The position numbers were made by a program, and so were the translations under genes. Of a stretch of 64,000 bases of DNA, positions 48,407-56,963 are shown piece after piece (positions within the stretch are counted from its first letter, which is position 1; each line of letters opens with the position of its first letter). The notes below the pieces were generated by a model. That model worked only from the letters and a program-made list of their open reading frames with translations, did no database searches and was not told where the DNA came from. The stretch is from Candidatus Methanoperedentaceae archaeon GB37 (GTDB taxonomy: Archaea > Halobacteriota > Methanosarcinia > Methanosarcinales > EX4572-44), in the NCBI GenBank assembly GCA_905171695.1, contig LR991653.1:152258-216257 (forward strand), read 5' to 3'.

Positions 48407-48416
48407 GGGGTGGAAA

Positions 48417-50756
48417 ATGGCAGCCTTAGGAGCGTTTAAAGTTTTTGGAAAAGAAGTAATCCTAAAAGAATCAAGATATAAATGGACTGATAGAAAAATT
48501 AAAGAACGAGAATTAAAACCAAGCTGGGAAGATCTTACCCAAAAACGCATTGCTGTTCCTGATCATCTTCTCACTAAAGTATTACGCTACCTTGAACAAA
48601 AACATTTTGTAATTCTTGTAGGAAACAAAGATACTGGAAAGACATGGTTATCTTATATCGTAGGTTACAACCTTGTTGAAAAACAGGGGAAAGAAGTATT
48701 TTATGCTAAAGTAGATGATAACTTTAAGGCAGATAATGCTTGGACCGAAATTGTTAAAAAAGAAATAAGATCTAAAGGGGGACGGCTAAGATATATTATC
48801 CTTGATGATTGTCACACAAATCCTGAGGAGAGCGAATCCTTTTTCCAAAGAATTTTAGACGAAGGAATTTTAGACGAACCTGAACAAAATCTCAGATTTT
48901 TATTTACTATGCGAAAGATAGACAAACTTCTTTTAGAGAATGTTGAAGAAGAGGACACATTCTATAACGAAGGGCGAAAGAGAGAGAGTATAGTGTGGTT
49001 ATTACCGGACGAAGCAAGCAAAGAGCATGTTAAAAATATCATCAAGAAGTTTATAGAAGTAAAAGAAATAAGCTATGAAGTCTCAGAAAGAGAATTAGAT
49101 GAGGTAGCCGAAAGATGGGGCAACGATCTCTATTGGGTTTGGTTGCGTCATATTTCATGGAATTATTCTAAAGGTCAGAGATTATCCGATATTACTGACG
49201 ATCAAGTATACGAACATATATGGTCACACCGTGGTGAAATAAGACTATCTTCGCCAGAACGTAGAAAAATCCTATTTCCCTTATCAGTACTTTGTCAGTT
49301 TGAACCTTTGAAGGTTTATGAGCTTGCAAATTTTTTAGAAGACAATAGGGAAATGTTAAATGAATTAATTAATGAAGGACTTGTAAATTTATCCAGTTGG
49401 GGAAGATACGACTTTGTAAGCGTTCCAGAAAATTTTGCTGAACTCATCTTAAAAACTATGTTACAAAAAGACATTTCTTTTAAAGAAAATGAGATACTTA
49501 AACAAATACAAATATTCAAGGATTATCTTAAATCAAAACCACCCAACTGGTACACAGTTTTCTATGCACTTTATCTTGCAAAAGAGAGTGATAAGTCTGA
49601 TCTTGCAAAAGAGATTCTGATTTCTCTTTGGAATGATACTGATATATGGAAAATTGTAAAGGAAAATGTAAAAAACTTACCAGTGGGAAGAAGGCTCTTC
49701 TTAATTATTGATAGTTTACTATGGAGTGAAGGAAAAAGTTCTTGGAAGGAAAGTCTAAAAGCAACGGAAATTAGATCATGTTATCTTAAACATAATTACA
49801 GAAGTATGCAAAACAAACTGAGATTTTCATCCGCTACAACTATAAGGAAATATTTACCTTTTCTCAGCCGCATAGTTGATCTAAATAAGTTTTTTGATGA
49901 TTTTACCCCTGACGACTATAAACGCATCATTAATCAATCCACTATAAGTACCATCCGTTGGTTATTATTTTACGGCTTTCAGAAACGGAAACTGTATTCT
50001 GCAGCAAAGAAAATAGCAGAAGCATTGCCTGATGCCGATTTATCTCGTCTAATATCTCAAGAAAATACCTCTCTATACAGGCTCGGCGGACTTATTGGAA
50101 ATGTTATGCAGGTTGATTGCTCAGCAACTAAAAGATTCGTTGAAAAATTGAGTGAAATAGATTTAAGTGAATTATTTTCTCGAAAAGACCCGATAGCTGA
50201 GGAAAAAGGATATACTAAGGTAGAAAATATAAATTTCTTCTTATCAAAGTGGCTCTCATTCGCTCCTGATGTCAGGAAAAAAATCGTGGACCGAATCAAT
50301 GATGATACATGGTGTGGTCTTATTCGATCTGCATCTCTTGACGAAGGTTCTTACCTTCTCTGGAATATTTATATAAACGATCACAGCAAAGCAAAGCGCA
50401 TTGTTAAAAATGGCATAGGAGACTTTTTGCTTCAGAAATATATTAAAGAACGAAAGGAAATATCATTCTTACCATTACTTGGTATTCTGCATCTCTGTGA
50501 TTTTGTAATTCGCAATATGCCACTTGAAACAGACATTACAGGAATTAAGCAAATGCTTGTGAAGTTTAAGGAAGAGAAGAGACCTAGATCCACCCTCTTG
50601 GTTTTGTCACTGGTAGCGCTTAAGGTTAAGTTATCTCCGCAACAATTCAAAAATATCAAAGAAGAAATACTCGATGAACAATTAATAAAATTTATTCAGA
50701 GTGCTCCAGATCTTCAAATAAGAGAAGTTCTTAGCAATCTAATGAAAAATTTGTAA
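48417..50756 (+). CDS. STAND-like P-loop ATPase with helical repeats, cassette 1 gene 2
   Basis: Large protein of 779 residues. The NTPase domain has Walker A GNKDTGKT (69-76) and Walker B YIILDDCH (126-133), followed by a sensor-like FLFTMRK and a winged-helix-like region (about 270-345). Residues about 350-779 are helical and repeat-like, as in sensor regions of STAND ATPases. It resembles novel STAND defence ATPases in layout, but I cannot name a family. It is large for an integron cassette. The stop is 36 bases before the attC. Antiphage function is plausible from its partner and setting, not demonstrated. Confidence 0.75.
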   Translation: MAALGAFKVFGKEVILKESRYKWTDRKIKERELKPSWEDLTQKRIAVPDHLLTKVLRYLEQKHFVILVGNKDTGKTWLSYIVGYNLVEKQGKEVFYAKVDDNFKADNAWTEIVKKEIRSKGGRLRYIILDDCHTNPEESESFFQRILDEGILDEPEQNLRFLFTMRKIDKLLLENVEEEDTFYNEGRKRESIVWLLPDEASKEHVKNIIKKFIEVKEISYEVSERELDEVAERWGNDLYWVWLRHISWNYSKGQRLSDITDDQVYEHIWSHRGEIRLSSPERRKILFPLSVLCQFEPLKVYELANFLEDNREMLNELINEGLVNLSSWGRYDFVSVPENFAELILKTMLQKDISFKENEILKQIQIFKDYLKSKPPNWYTVFYALYLAKESDKSDLAKEILISLWNDTDIWKIVKENVKNLPVGRRLFLIIDSLLWSEGKSSWKESLKATEIRSCYLKHNYRSMQNKLRFSSATTIRKYLPFLSRIVDLNKFFDDFTPDDYKRIINQSTISTIRWLLFYGFQKRKLYSAAKKIAEALPDADLSRLISQENTSLYRLGGLIGNVMQVDCSATKRFVEKLSEIDLSELFSRKDPIAEEKGYTKVENINFFLSKWLSFAPDVRKKIVDRINDDTWCGLIRSASLDEGSYLLWNIYINDHSKAKRIVKNGIGDFLLQKYIKERKEISFLPLLGILHLCDFVIRNMPLETDITGIKQMLVKFKEEKRPRSTLLVLSLVALKVKLSPQQFKNIKEEILDEQLIKFIQSAPDLQIREVLSNLMKNL

Positions 50757-50791
50757 ATGCGTAATTTAAGACTTCAAATACGAACAACGTC

Positions 50792-50882
50792 GCCTAACAG
50801 AGCATATCTGACTCCGTGCCTTCGGCACTCCACCCAAATCCAGCCTTACGGTTGGACTTCAGATATGCTCAGAACGTTAGGC
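50792..50882 (+). other. attC recombination site 1
   Basis: 91-bp imperfect palindrome with attC layout. R'' GCCTAAC (50792-50798) and R' GTTAGGC (50876-50882) both fit the consensus RYYYAAC / GTTRRRY and are perfectly complementary. L'' GCATATCTGA pairs with L' TCAGATATGC, separated from the cores by unpaired spacers of 3 and 7 bases. The centre contains further hairpins (GTGCC-TTCG-GGCAC-like). It follows the cassette 1 gene and precedes the cassette 2 gene by 25 bases. Confidence 0.85.
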
Positions 50883-50907
50883 GTAATCGCTAAAATGAGG
50901 TGATAAT

Positions 50908-51651
50908 ATGGCAACAAGGAGAGAAAAAATCATAGCAAAAGCGATAGAGATACTAAAATCAAATCCTGACAGCATTCGTTATTCGGTTCTTGTGAGAAAA
51001 ATATCCCAAGAGTTTCCAGAGATCCCTGTTAATACCATTCGTGGAACAGTTTGGAATTTAGAGACACGTGTGCCTAATGAGGTCTATAAACCTGCACGAG
51101 GACTTTTTCGCCATGTTGAATTCAAGGAAGAAGAGATTAGTGAAGAAGAGCAGAAGCCTCCTTTAGAAATTGAAAAGATAAAAGAAGAGGATTTTTATGA
51201 GCCTTTTGCAGATTGGCTTGTTAATGAATTGGAAGAATGCACCAAAGCAATAGCATTAGGAGGAAGTAGATTTAGAGATAAATGGGGAACACCAGATGTG
51301 ATAGGAAAACGAGAACCACGCAGAAGTGACATTGTTAAAGCACCTACTGAAATAGTATCAGCAGAAATAAAAGCAGACACGAGAGACTTAATCACAGCCT
51401 TTGGTCAAGCTTGCTCATATAAGCTATTCAGTCATAAATCTTACATAGTAATTCCAAAAAACTCCTCTCAGGACGATATTTCAAAGCTGGATGCCTTGTG
51501 TTTAATTTTTGGGATAGGATTAGTTTTATTCGATAATAGCAACCCCAATGACCCTCAATTTGAAATTAGAGTCCGACCACTCAGACATGAGCCTGATATG
51601 TTCTATGTAAATAAATACATGAAGCTGATAGAGAGAGAACTATGGGGGTGA
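50908..51651 (+). CDS. Winged-helix plus PD-(D/E)XK nuclease-like protein, cassette 2
   Basis: Protein of 247 residues. The N-terminal 70 residues (REKIIAKAIEILKSNPDSIRYSVLVRKISQEFPE...) form a HARE/winged-helix-like domain. The C-terminal domain has the restriction-nuclease signature: GTPDV with D130, SAEIKAD with E153 and K155, then FGQACSYKLFSHKSYIVIP. This pairing recalls restriction or DNA-modification-sensing enzymes. The gene fills its cassette in the classical way, starting 25 bases after one core site and ending 18 bases before the next R''. It has a GAGGTGATA ribosome-binding site of its own. Confidence 0.8.
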   Translation: MATRREKIIAKAIEILKSNPDSIRYSVLVRKISQEFPEIPVNTIRGTVWNLETRVPNEVYKPARGLFRHVEFKEEEISEEEQKPPLEIEKIKEEDFYEPFADWLVNELEECTKAIALGGSRFRDKWGTPDVIGKREPRRSDIVKAPTEIVSAEIKADTRDLITAFGQACSYKLFSHKSYIVIPKNSSQDDISKLDALCLIFGIGLVLFDNSNPNDPQFEIRVRPLRHEPDMFYVNKYMKLIERELWG

Positions 51652-51668
51652 ACAGATGAAGCGACTAC

Positions 51669-51749
51669 ACCTAACAGCGGATAAAGGGGCAATCAAAGAT
51701 TTCCCAAAATTGCCTTCGCTGAACTTCTTTTATCCGCAAAACGTTATCG
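51669..51749 (+). other. attC recombination site 2
   Basis: 81-bp imperfect palindrome. R'' ACCTAAC (51669-51675), L'' GCGGATAAA pairing with L' TTTATCCGC (51729-51737), spacer AAAAC, R' GTTATCG (51743-51749). An inner GGCAAT/ATTGCC stem is present. The R' differs from the consensus after GTTA because its last six bases belong to the next cassette, whose own distal core (CCGATAAC at 52162) is its exact complement. Read on the minus strand it also has a perfect R' (GTTAGGT), so its orientation is ambiguous. Confidence 0.8.
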
Positions 51750-51767
51750 GATGTGACAGCATATTTA

Positions 51768-52055
51768 TTACAATCCCAAAATATGTTTTAGATTATTAAT
51801 ATTGTTTCCGTTTTTAACAAATCTTGGAGGAATGCTTCTTTGAATAGAACCAGATATACCTAAAGAAATTTCCATTTCTTCTGAGACTGCCTGATACGGT
51901 CTACCATTTTTATCAAATTTCGTTTTACTGATTGAAATCGCCTCGTCTAGCAGCTTACTTTTGTTTTTGTGCCCAACAACTATAGCTAAATCTTCATGTC
52001 TTACAACTCTTACCTCTTTCGGCCCATTTCTCAACGGTAGCTTTCTTACATCCAC
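51768..52055 (-). CDS. Unrecognised ORF in cassette 3 (antisense), downstream part of a composite
   Basis: A 95-codon frame from a GTG at 52055 containing VRVVRHEDLAIVVGHKNKS and FDKNGRPYQAVSEE. No family recognised. It overlaps, in another frame, the end of the short Nmad2-like frame at 51994-52134. It may be the continuation of that gene after a frameshift, a fragment of a different gene joined to it, or a separate small protein. It reads opposite to the other cassette genes. Confidence 0.45.
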   Translation of the reverse strand: MDVRKLPLRNGPKEVRVVRHEDLAIVVGHKNKSKLLDEAISISKTKFDKNGRPYQAVSEEMEISLGISGSIQRSIPPRFVKNGNNINNLKHILGL

Positions 52056-52134
52056 TTAATGTACAAATCCCATAGTCTAGGTTTGGTGCAAACCCTGTAT
52101 CGTGGTCCAGTCTATAGACATAATTTTTTGGCAT
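51994..52134 (-). pseudogene. N-terminal fragment of an Nmad2-like (modified-nucleotide-associated) protein
   Basis: A 46-codon frame starting at an ATG (52134) with GTGAT ribosome-binding site. It contains YVYRLDHDTGFAPN, then YGICTLSGCKK and VEKWAERG, a pattern I associate with the Nmad2 family linked to base modification in phage and defence loci; full members run to about 200 residues. The frame stops where the family would continue with a DWVIG-like strand, so the gene is truncated or frameshifted. It begins 28 bases after the minus-strand core GTTATCGG, as a cassette gene should. Confidence 0.5.
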
Positions 52135-52161
52135 ATTTATCACATCAAGGTGCCACCATTT

Positions 52162-52169
52162 CCGATAAC
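52162..52169 (+). other. Right boundary core of the cassette array
   Basis: CCGATAAC, the exact complement of the core GTTATCGG at 51743-51750. On the plus strand it would be the R'' of cassette 3, but no matching L' or R' follows within 150 bp, so the attC is truncated. On the minus strand it is the leading core of an inverted cassette. Confidence 0.55.
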
Positions 52170-52237
52170 TTACCTTATCTTACCCTGTCACTCTCGTCTC
52201 TCAATCAAGAGGGTTTGAGTGGGTGTATAGCATAAAA

Positions 52238-52246
52238 TTATATAAT
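52238..52246 (+). promoter_or_regulatory. TATA box of the smc operon
   Basis: TTATATAATATAT region about 55 bases ahead of the first gene, leaving a leader of about 28 bases with a GAGGGT ribosome-binding site. Confidence 0.5.
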
Positions 52247-52295
52247 ATATTCGTGTGTATCTGATAGTATTGATCTGTTGTGAGGGTTCTATAGT

Positions 52296-52688
52296 ATGAG
52301 CAGTGATCGGGATATACTGATAGAACGGCTTGAGAACGAGCTGTATTCAAGGGATAAATTCTTGAAGGATGCTCGAGAGTCGATCGATCGTCTCTTGTCA
52401 GAACGGGAGAGAGATAGGGAGTCGTTGATCCGTCTTGAGAGGCGGGTCACAGAGCTTGAGAGGAGGGTGGCGAATATGAAGAGTGGCTACGATGGAGTGA
52501 TGAGGGAGCTTCTGGATCAGAAGTCGTTGATCCATGCTCAGAAGAGGGCGGCTCAGCCAAACTCTGATGATAGGTCTGATGTGGGACCTCGTAGTGACAA
52601 TATTATAGTTGCTGACGATTCGGATGATGCAGCGCCGCTTACCCAGAGGAGATCGCCCGATGACGAGAGTGAGATAATCGAGATATGA
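52296..52688 (+). CDS. Coiled-coil protein with acidic tail, upstream of smc
   Basis: Protein of 130 residues: a coiled coil over residues 1-75 (rich in ERERDRESLIRLERRVTELERR) and a disordered acidic tail (about 85-130). No enzyme motif. It begins the operon, and the smc start lies 18 bases after its stop. A small coiled-coil gene directly ahead of smc is a recurrent arrangement in euryarchaea as far as I recall, suggesting a chromosome-organisation accessory. Function unknown. Confidence 0.75.
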   Translation: MSSDRDILIERLENELYSRDKFLKDARESIDRLLSERERDRESLIRLERRVTELERRVANMKSGYDGVMRELLDQKSLIHAQKRAAQPNSDDRSDVGPRSDNIIVADDSDDAAPLTQRRSPDDESEIIEI

Positions 52689-52706
52689 TGTTAGTTGGGG
52701 TTATCG

Positions 52707-55700
52707 GTGCAGATAAGAGAGATAGTCTTTGAGAATTTTAAATCTTTTGGGAAAAAGACTAAACTATCTTTTTTTGACGGTTTTACAGCGATATCGGGTC
52801 CGAATGGGAGTGGTAAATCCAACATTATAGACGGAATTATCTTCTGTATGGGGCTCTCAGGCTCCCGTACGATGCGTGCAGAGAAACTGACAGACCTTAT
52901 ATACAACGATGGTGCGAGAAGCTCTGATTCTGCCGAGGTGAGTATAACGATCGATAACAGCACGGGTGAACTCTCTTGTCGAGCAGATCTTGTTACCATC
53001 ACCAGGCGGGTTAAGAAGACAAGCGCTGGGTACTACAGCTATTATTACATTGATGGTCGAGCAGTTACTCTAAGCGAGATACATGAGGAGCTTCGCAAGG
53101 CAAATATCACTCCAGAGGGTTATAATGTGATTATGCAGGGTGATGTTACGCGTATAATAGAGATGACTCCTTTTGAGCGGCGTAAGATAATCGATGAGAT
53201 TGCAGGCGTCAGTGAGTTCGATGAGAAGAAGAATCGAGCGCTTGGGGAGCTTGAGATTGTGCGTGAGCGCATCGAGCGCGTGGAGATCATACTTGAAGAG
53301 GTGCAGGCACAACTACAACGGTTGAAAGAGGAGAGAGACCACGCACTCAAGTATAGGGCTCTTCGAGATGAGAGGCGAAGATATGAGGGTTTCATAATAC
53401 TTGCACGGCTGAATGATTCAAAGAGAGAGCTTGGTTCTATAGAGAGAGAGCTTAACGAGAGATCAAGGAGGCGAGAGGCGGCATGTAGGGATTATGAGCA
53501 GATGAGAGGCGCGCTGGAGTCGCTCGAGGGTGAACTCAGCGGGTTAAATGAAGAGATTTTGAAAAAAGGTGGGTCTGAGCAGATACGGGTGAAAAAAGAG
53601 ATTGAAGAGATCAGACGGGAAAAAGAAGTATCTAAAAAGACGATTGATCTCTTATTGGACGAGATAAGTGATGTTGATACTGCTAAGCGCAAGGCTCTCC
53701 TCGAGATTGAGACGCTTCGGGAGAAGATTGAGGGCTTTGAGGGTCGACTGAAGGAGGAAGAGCTTCGAAGAGATACGTTGCGAAGCGAGATTGATGAGAG
53801 AAATAGAGAGATGGAGGGTGTTAAGAAGAGGATTGCTGAGGTAGATTCTGAGTATTCTGGTGTACAGGAAGTACTAAACGAGTTGAAAAAGAGAGTTGAA
53901 AGGATTAAAAGTGAAAAAAACGAGTTGATTCGGGAAGAAGATCGATTACTTGATGCTATCAGACGAAAAACACGTGATGCCACCGAGATCGAGGAGGAGA
54001 TCAGAGAGTCTCGTGAGAAGATATCGAGTGAAGAGAATGATAGGGAGAGGCTCGTAAGAGAGATGCAGGAGATTACCCGTGGGTTAGAGGATCTATCGAG
54101 CGACCTTGAAGACCTTGAGAGTAAGAGGGCAAGACTTCGAAGGGAGATAAGCGAGCTTGACGAAGAGCTGGTAAGAGAGCAGCAGATGTATATGAGGATA
54201 GAGGCAGAGGTGAAAGCCGCCCGTGATGCAGGTGGATATAGTCGAGCCGTTGAGAGCATAATCGAGGCAAAGAGGAATCGGGAGCTTGAAGGGATCTACG
54301 GCACCATAGCAGAGCTCGGAAGAACCGATAAACGCTATGCCACATCCCTCGAGATCGCTGCAGGAGCAGGGTTGCAGTTCATCGTTGTTGCAACCGATGA
54401 GGACGCAGCCTACGCGATAGCCCATCTGAAAGAACGAGGAAGCGGGCGTGCAACATTCCTCCCGCTCAACAGACTCGCTCCTAAAAGAGACCTTGAAAAG
54501 CCAGATCAGAAGGGTGTTATCGATTATGCCGTGAACCTCGTCGAGTACGATACAAGATTTGATCGAGCATTCTGGTACGTCTTCAGAGACACACTGATCG
54601 TTGAGAGACTAAGTGATGCACGGAGGCTCATGGGCAAATACCGCATGGTCACACTTGAGGGTGATCTCGTTGAACGCGGCGGGGCAATGACCGGTGGAAC
54701 GATCCGATCGAGATTGGGGTTTGCAAGGAGAGAGGATGAGAAGCTCTCAAGATTGAGGGAAAAGATAACAGAACTTGAATCCCGGAGAAAGACCACGGTA
54801 AAGAGGCTTGAAGAGACAGAATCACACATATACACACTGCATAAAGAGATAGCTCAGAGCGAGAAGACACTCTCAAAGAAGCAACTGGAGCTTGACGACC
54901 TGAAAGGCAGGGGAGACCGCCTCACAGAGCTTATCAAGAAGAGAGAAGAAGAGCTTGAACTCATTAAAAATGATAGAATTGCGATCAAAAGAGAGATGGA
55001 AGAGTTAGAAGAAGAGAAAACTCTTAAAAACAATAAAATAAGAGAGCTTGAAGGGGAAATACACAAACTTGAAGAGAAGATGGAAGGCTCACCAATCCCA
55101 GGACTCACAGAAGAGATCAGCCGTCTTCAGGAGAAGATAGACCACTTCAACCGTAGAATCGTTGATGTCGAAGGAACGATCAACAGCATAAACCTCGAGA
55201 AGAGATATGCAGAAGAGAGGATCGGTGAGATAAGAGAGAAGATCCACGAGCTTGATACCAGAAGAGAAGAGCGTCTGAAAAGAATAGAAGATCTGAGAGA
55301 GAAGATAAAAGAGTTCGACGAGAGACTGAGAGAAAGAAAGAAGCGCGAGGAAGAACTCTCCATCGAGCTTGCAGAACTCCAGAAAGAGAGAGAAAAAGTA
55401 GAGAAAACCTATGACGATACAAAAGAAAGAGTCATGCAGATTAAAATGACAATAAAAGAACTTGACTCCGAAATACTTGGATTAAATAGAACGATGGAAG
55501 CGATAAACGAGCAGATAATCGAGATGCAGAGAGAGGTAGAAGAACGAGGCCTGGACGAAGGTATGAGCGTTCCAACGAGTCACGAGATCCGCAATAGGAT
55601 CAAGAAGATCGAACGCGAGATGGAACGGCTCGAACCTGTTAACATGCGAGCAATCGACGAATACGACGAGGTGAGAGAGAGGGAAGAAGATCTACAATCA

Positions 55701-56219
55701 AGACGCGAGACACTATCACACGAGCGAAGAGAACTCCTGAAACGGATCAAACAGTACGAGGAGATGAAGCACGATGCATTCATGGAGTCATACAACTGCA
55801 TAAACAGACACTTCAAAGAGATATTCAGAGAGCTCTCAGGCGGCACAGGAGAGATCGTGCTCGAAAACCCAGAAGACCCATTCGCAGGCGGACTGACAAT
55901 AAGAGCAAGACCAGCAGGCAAGACAGAACAACGACTCGAAGCAATGTCAGGCGGCGAGAAGAGCCTCACAGCACTCGCACTCATATTCGCAATACAAGAG
56001 TACCGACCAGCACCTTTTTATGCCTTCGACGAGATAGACATGTTCCTCGACAGTTCAAACGTACAACGCGTGGCAGAACGCATAAAAAAATCCTCCAAAA
56101 AAGCACAATTCATCGTAGTAACACTCAGAAAACCGATGATAGAAGTATCAAACCGAATCATCGGAGTGACAATGCAAGAAAACAACATCACAACCATAAC
56201 AGGAGTGAAAACCAGATGA
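52707..56219 (+). CDS. smc: Chromosome segregation ATPase SMC
   Basis: Condensin-type SMC of 1170 residues. Walker A GPNGSGKS (31-38), Q-loop around IMQGDVTR, two long coiled-coil arms, a hinge near residues 505-665 (GGAMTGGTIRSR at its end), the ABC signature MSGGEKS (from 1080), Walker B FYAFDEIDMFLD and a D-loop. The GTG at 52707, six bases after GGGG, gives the family start VQIREIVFENFKSFGKK; a TTG 12 bases upstream is an alternative. No scpA or scpB gene is nearby. Confidence 0.96.
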   Translation: MQIREIVFENFKSFGKKTKLSFFDGFTAISGPNGSGKSNIIDGIIFCMGLSGSRTMRAEKLTDLIYNDGARSSDSAEVSITIDNSTGELSCRADLVTITRRVKKTSAGYYSYYYIDGRAVTLSEIHEELRKANITPEGYNVIMQGDVTRIIEMTPFERRKIIDEIAGVSEFDEKKNRALGELEIVRERIERVEIILEEVQAQLQRLKEERDHALKYRALRDERRRYEGFIILARLNDSKRELGSIERELNERSRRREAACRDYEQMRGALESLEGELSGLNEEILKKGGSEQIRVKKEIEEIRREKEVSKKTIDLLLDEISDVDTAKRKALLEIETLREKIEGFEGRLKEEELRRDTLRSEIDERNREMEGVKKRIAEVDSEYSGVQEVLNELKKRVERIKSEKNELIREEDRLLDAIRRKTRDATEIEEEIRESREKISSEENDRERLVREMQEITRGLEDLSSDLEDLESKRARLRREISELDEELVREQQMYMRIEAEVKAARDAGGYSRAVESIIEAKRNRELEGIYGTIAELGRTDKRYATSLEIAAGAGLQFIVVATDEDAAYAIAHLKERGSGRATFLPLNRLAPKRDLEKPDQKGVIDYAVNLVEYDTRFDRAFWYVFRDTLIVERLSDARRLMGKYRMVTLEGDLVERGGAMTGGTIRSRLGFARREDEKLSRLREKITELESRRKTTVKRLEETESHIYTLHKEIAQSEKTLSKKQLELDDLKGRGDRLTELIKKREEELELIKNDRIAIKREMEELEEEKTLKNNKIRELEGEIHKLEEKMEGSPIPGLTEEISRLQEKIDHFNRRIVDVEGTINSINLEKRYAEERIGEIREKIHELDTRREERLKRIEDLREKIKEFDERLRERKKREEELSIELAELQKEREKVEKTYDDTKERVMQIKMTIKELDSEILGLNRTMEAINEQIIEMQREVEERGLDEGMSVPTSHEIRNRIKKIEREMERLEPVNMRAIDEYDEVREREEDLQSRRETLSHERRELLKRIKQYEEMKHDAFMESYNCINRHFKEIFRELSGGTGEIVLENPEDPFAGGLTIRARPAGKTEQRLEAMSGGEKSLTALALIFAIQEYRPAPFYAFDEIDMFLDSSNVQRVAERIKKSSKKAQFIVVTLRKPMIEVSNRIIGVTMQENNITTITGVKTR

Positions 56220-56821
56220 ATATCGGGGTCATCGCAATACAGGGAAACATCGAAGAACACATCCACGCCTTGAGCCATGCAATGAAGAAGGAAGGGATAA
56301 ACGGCAGAATAATACCAATAAAACACAGAGGAATAGTACCAAGATGTGACGGCATAGTGATCCCAGGAGGCGAAAGCACCACGCTATGCCGCCTAATGAA
56401 AAGAGAGGGCATAGATATAGAGATCAAAGATGCAGCTCAAAAGAAGAAGCCAATACTCGCAACCTGCGCAGGACTGATCGCCATAGCAAAGAAAGGGGGA
56501 AGAGAGGCAGAAGAAACAAACCAGGAACTACTCGGAATAATCGACCTCGAAGTTGAAAGAAACGCCTTCGGACGCCAACGCGAGTCCTTCGAGACCGAGG
56601 TTGCGATAAGCTTCCTGGAAGAACCCTACAATGCAGTCTTCATCCGAGCGCCAAGAATCACACGAGTCGGAAAAGACGTAGAGATCATAGCCACACTCAA
56701 CAATAGCGAGGTCATAGCCGTAAAAGAGAAGAACATAATCGCCCTATCCTTCCACCCAGAACTAACAGACGACACCCGCATACACCAGTACTACATCAAG
56801 CTGATCAATCAGCAACCTTGA
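56216..56821 (+). CDS. pdxT: Pyridoxal 5'-phosphate synthase glutaminase subunit PdxT
   Basis: Supplies ammonia to PdxS for pyridoxal phosphate synthesis. A class I glutaminase with C84 in ATCAGL, H180 and E182 in SFHPEL, and an oxyanion region VIPGGEST. Length 201 is normal. It overlaps the smc stop by four bases (ATGA), an odd functional pairing that implies co-expression. pdxS is not in the window. Confidence 0.93.
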   Translation: MNIGVIAIQGNIEEHIHALSHAMKKEGINGRIIPIKHRGIVPRCDGIVIPGGESTTLCRLMKREGIDIEIKDAAQKKKPILATCAGLIAIAKKGGREAEETNQELLGIIDLEVERNAFGRQRESFETEVAISFLEEPYNAVFIRAPRITRVGKDVEIIATLNNSEVIAVKEKNIIALSFHPELTDDTRIHQYYIKLINQQP

Positions 56822-56963
56822 CTCTTGATCTTCTCTCTCTCCTGCTTCTTACCTCTCAGTAGACTCCGTCTACCTTCAAGCACTCTCGCATCAAAACGCA
56901 TGCCAAAACACATAAACTTGATCAATCTTGGTACATATATATTAATCGTATGATCACCGCTCC

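Larger units (their letters stand above)
47988..52169 (+). mobile_element. Integron gene-cassette array lacking an integrase (CALIN-like)
   Basis: AT-rich insertion between the ATP synthase and smc operons, divided by attC-like sites into three units. Unit 1 (47988-50876) holds two genes, unit 2 (50877-51743) one, unit 3 (51744-52169) an antisense gene remnant. Each unit begins with bases complementary to the R'' core at its own far end: GTTAGGCG with CGCCTAAC (exact, unit 1), GTTAGGCG with CACCTAAC (7 of 8, unit 2), GTTATCGG with CCGATAAC (exact, unit 3). That is what circular-cassette integration by an IntI recombinase leaves. No integrase gene is present in the window. Confidence 0.8.
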
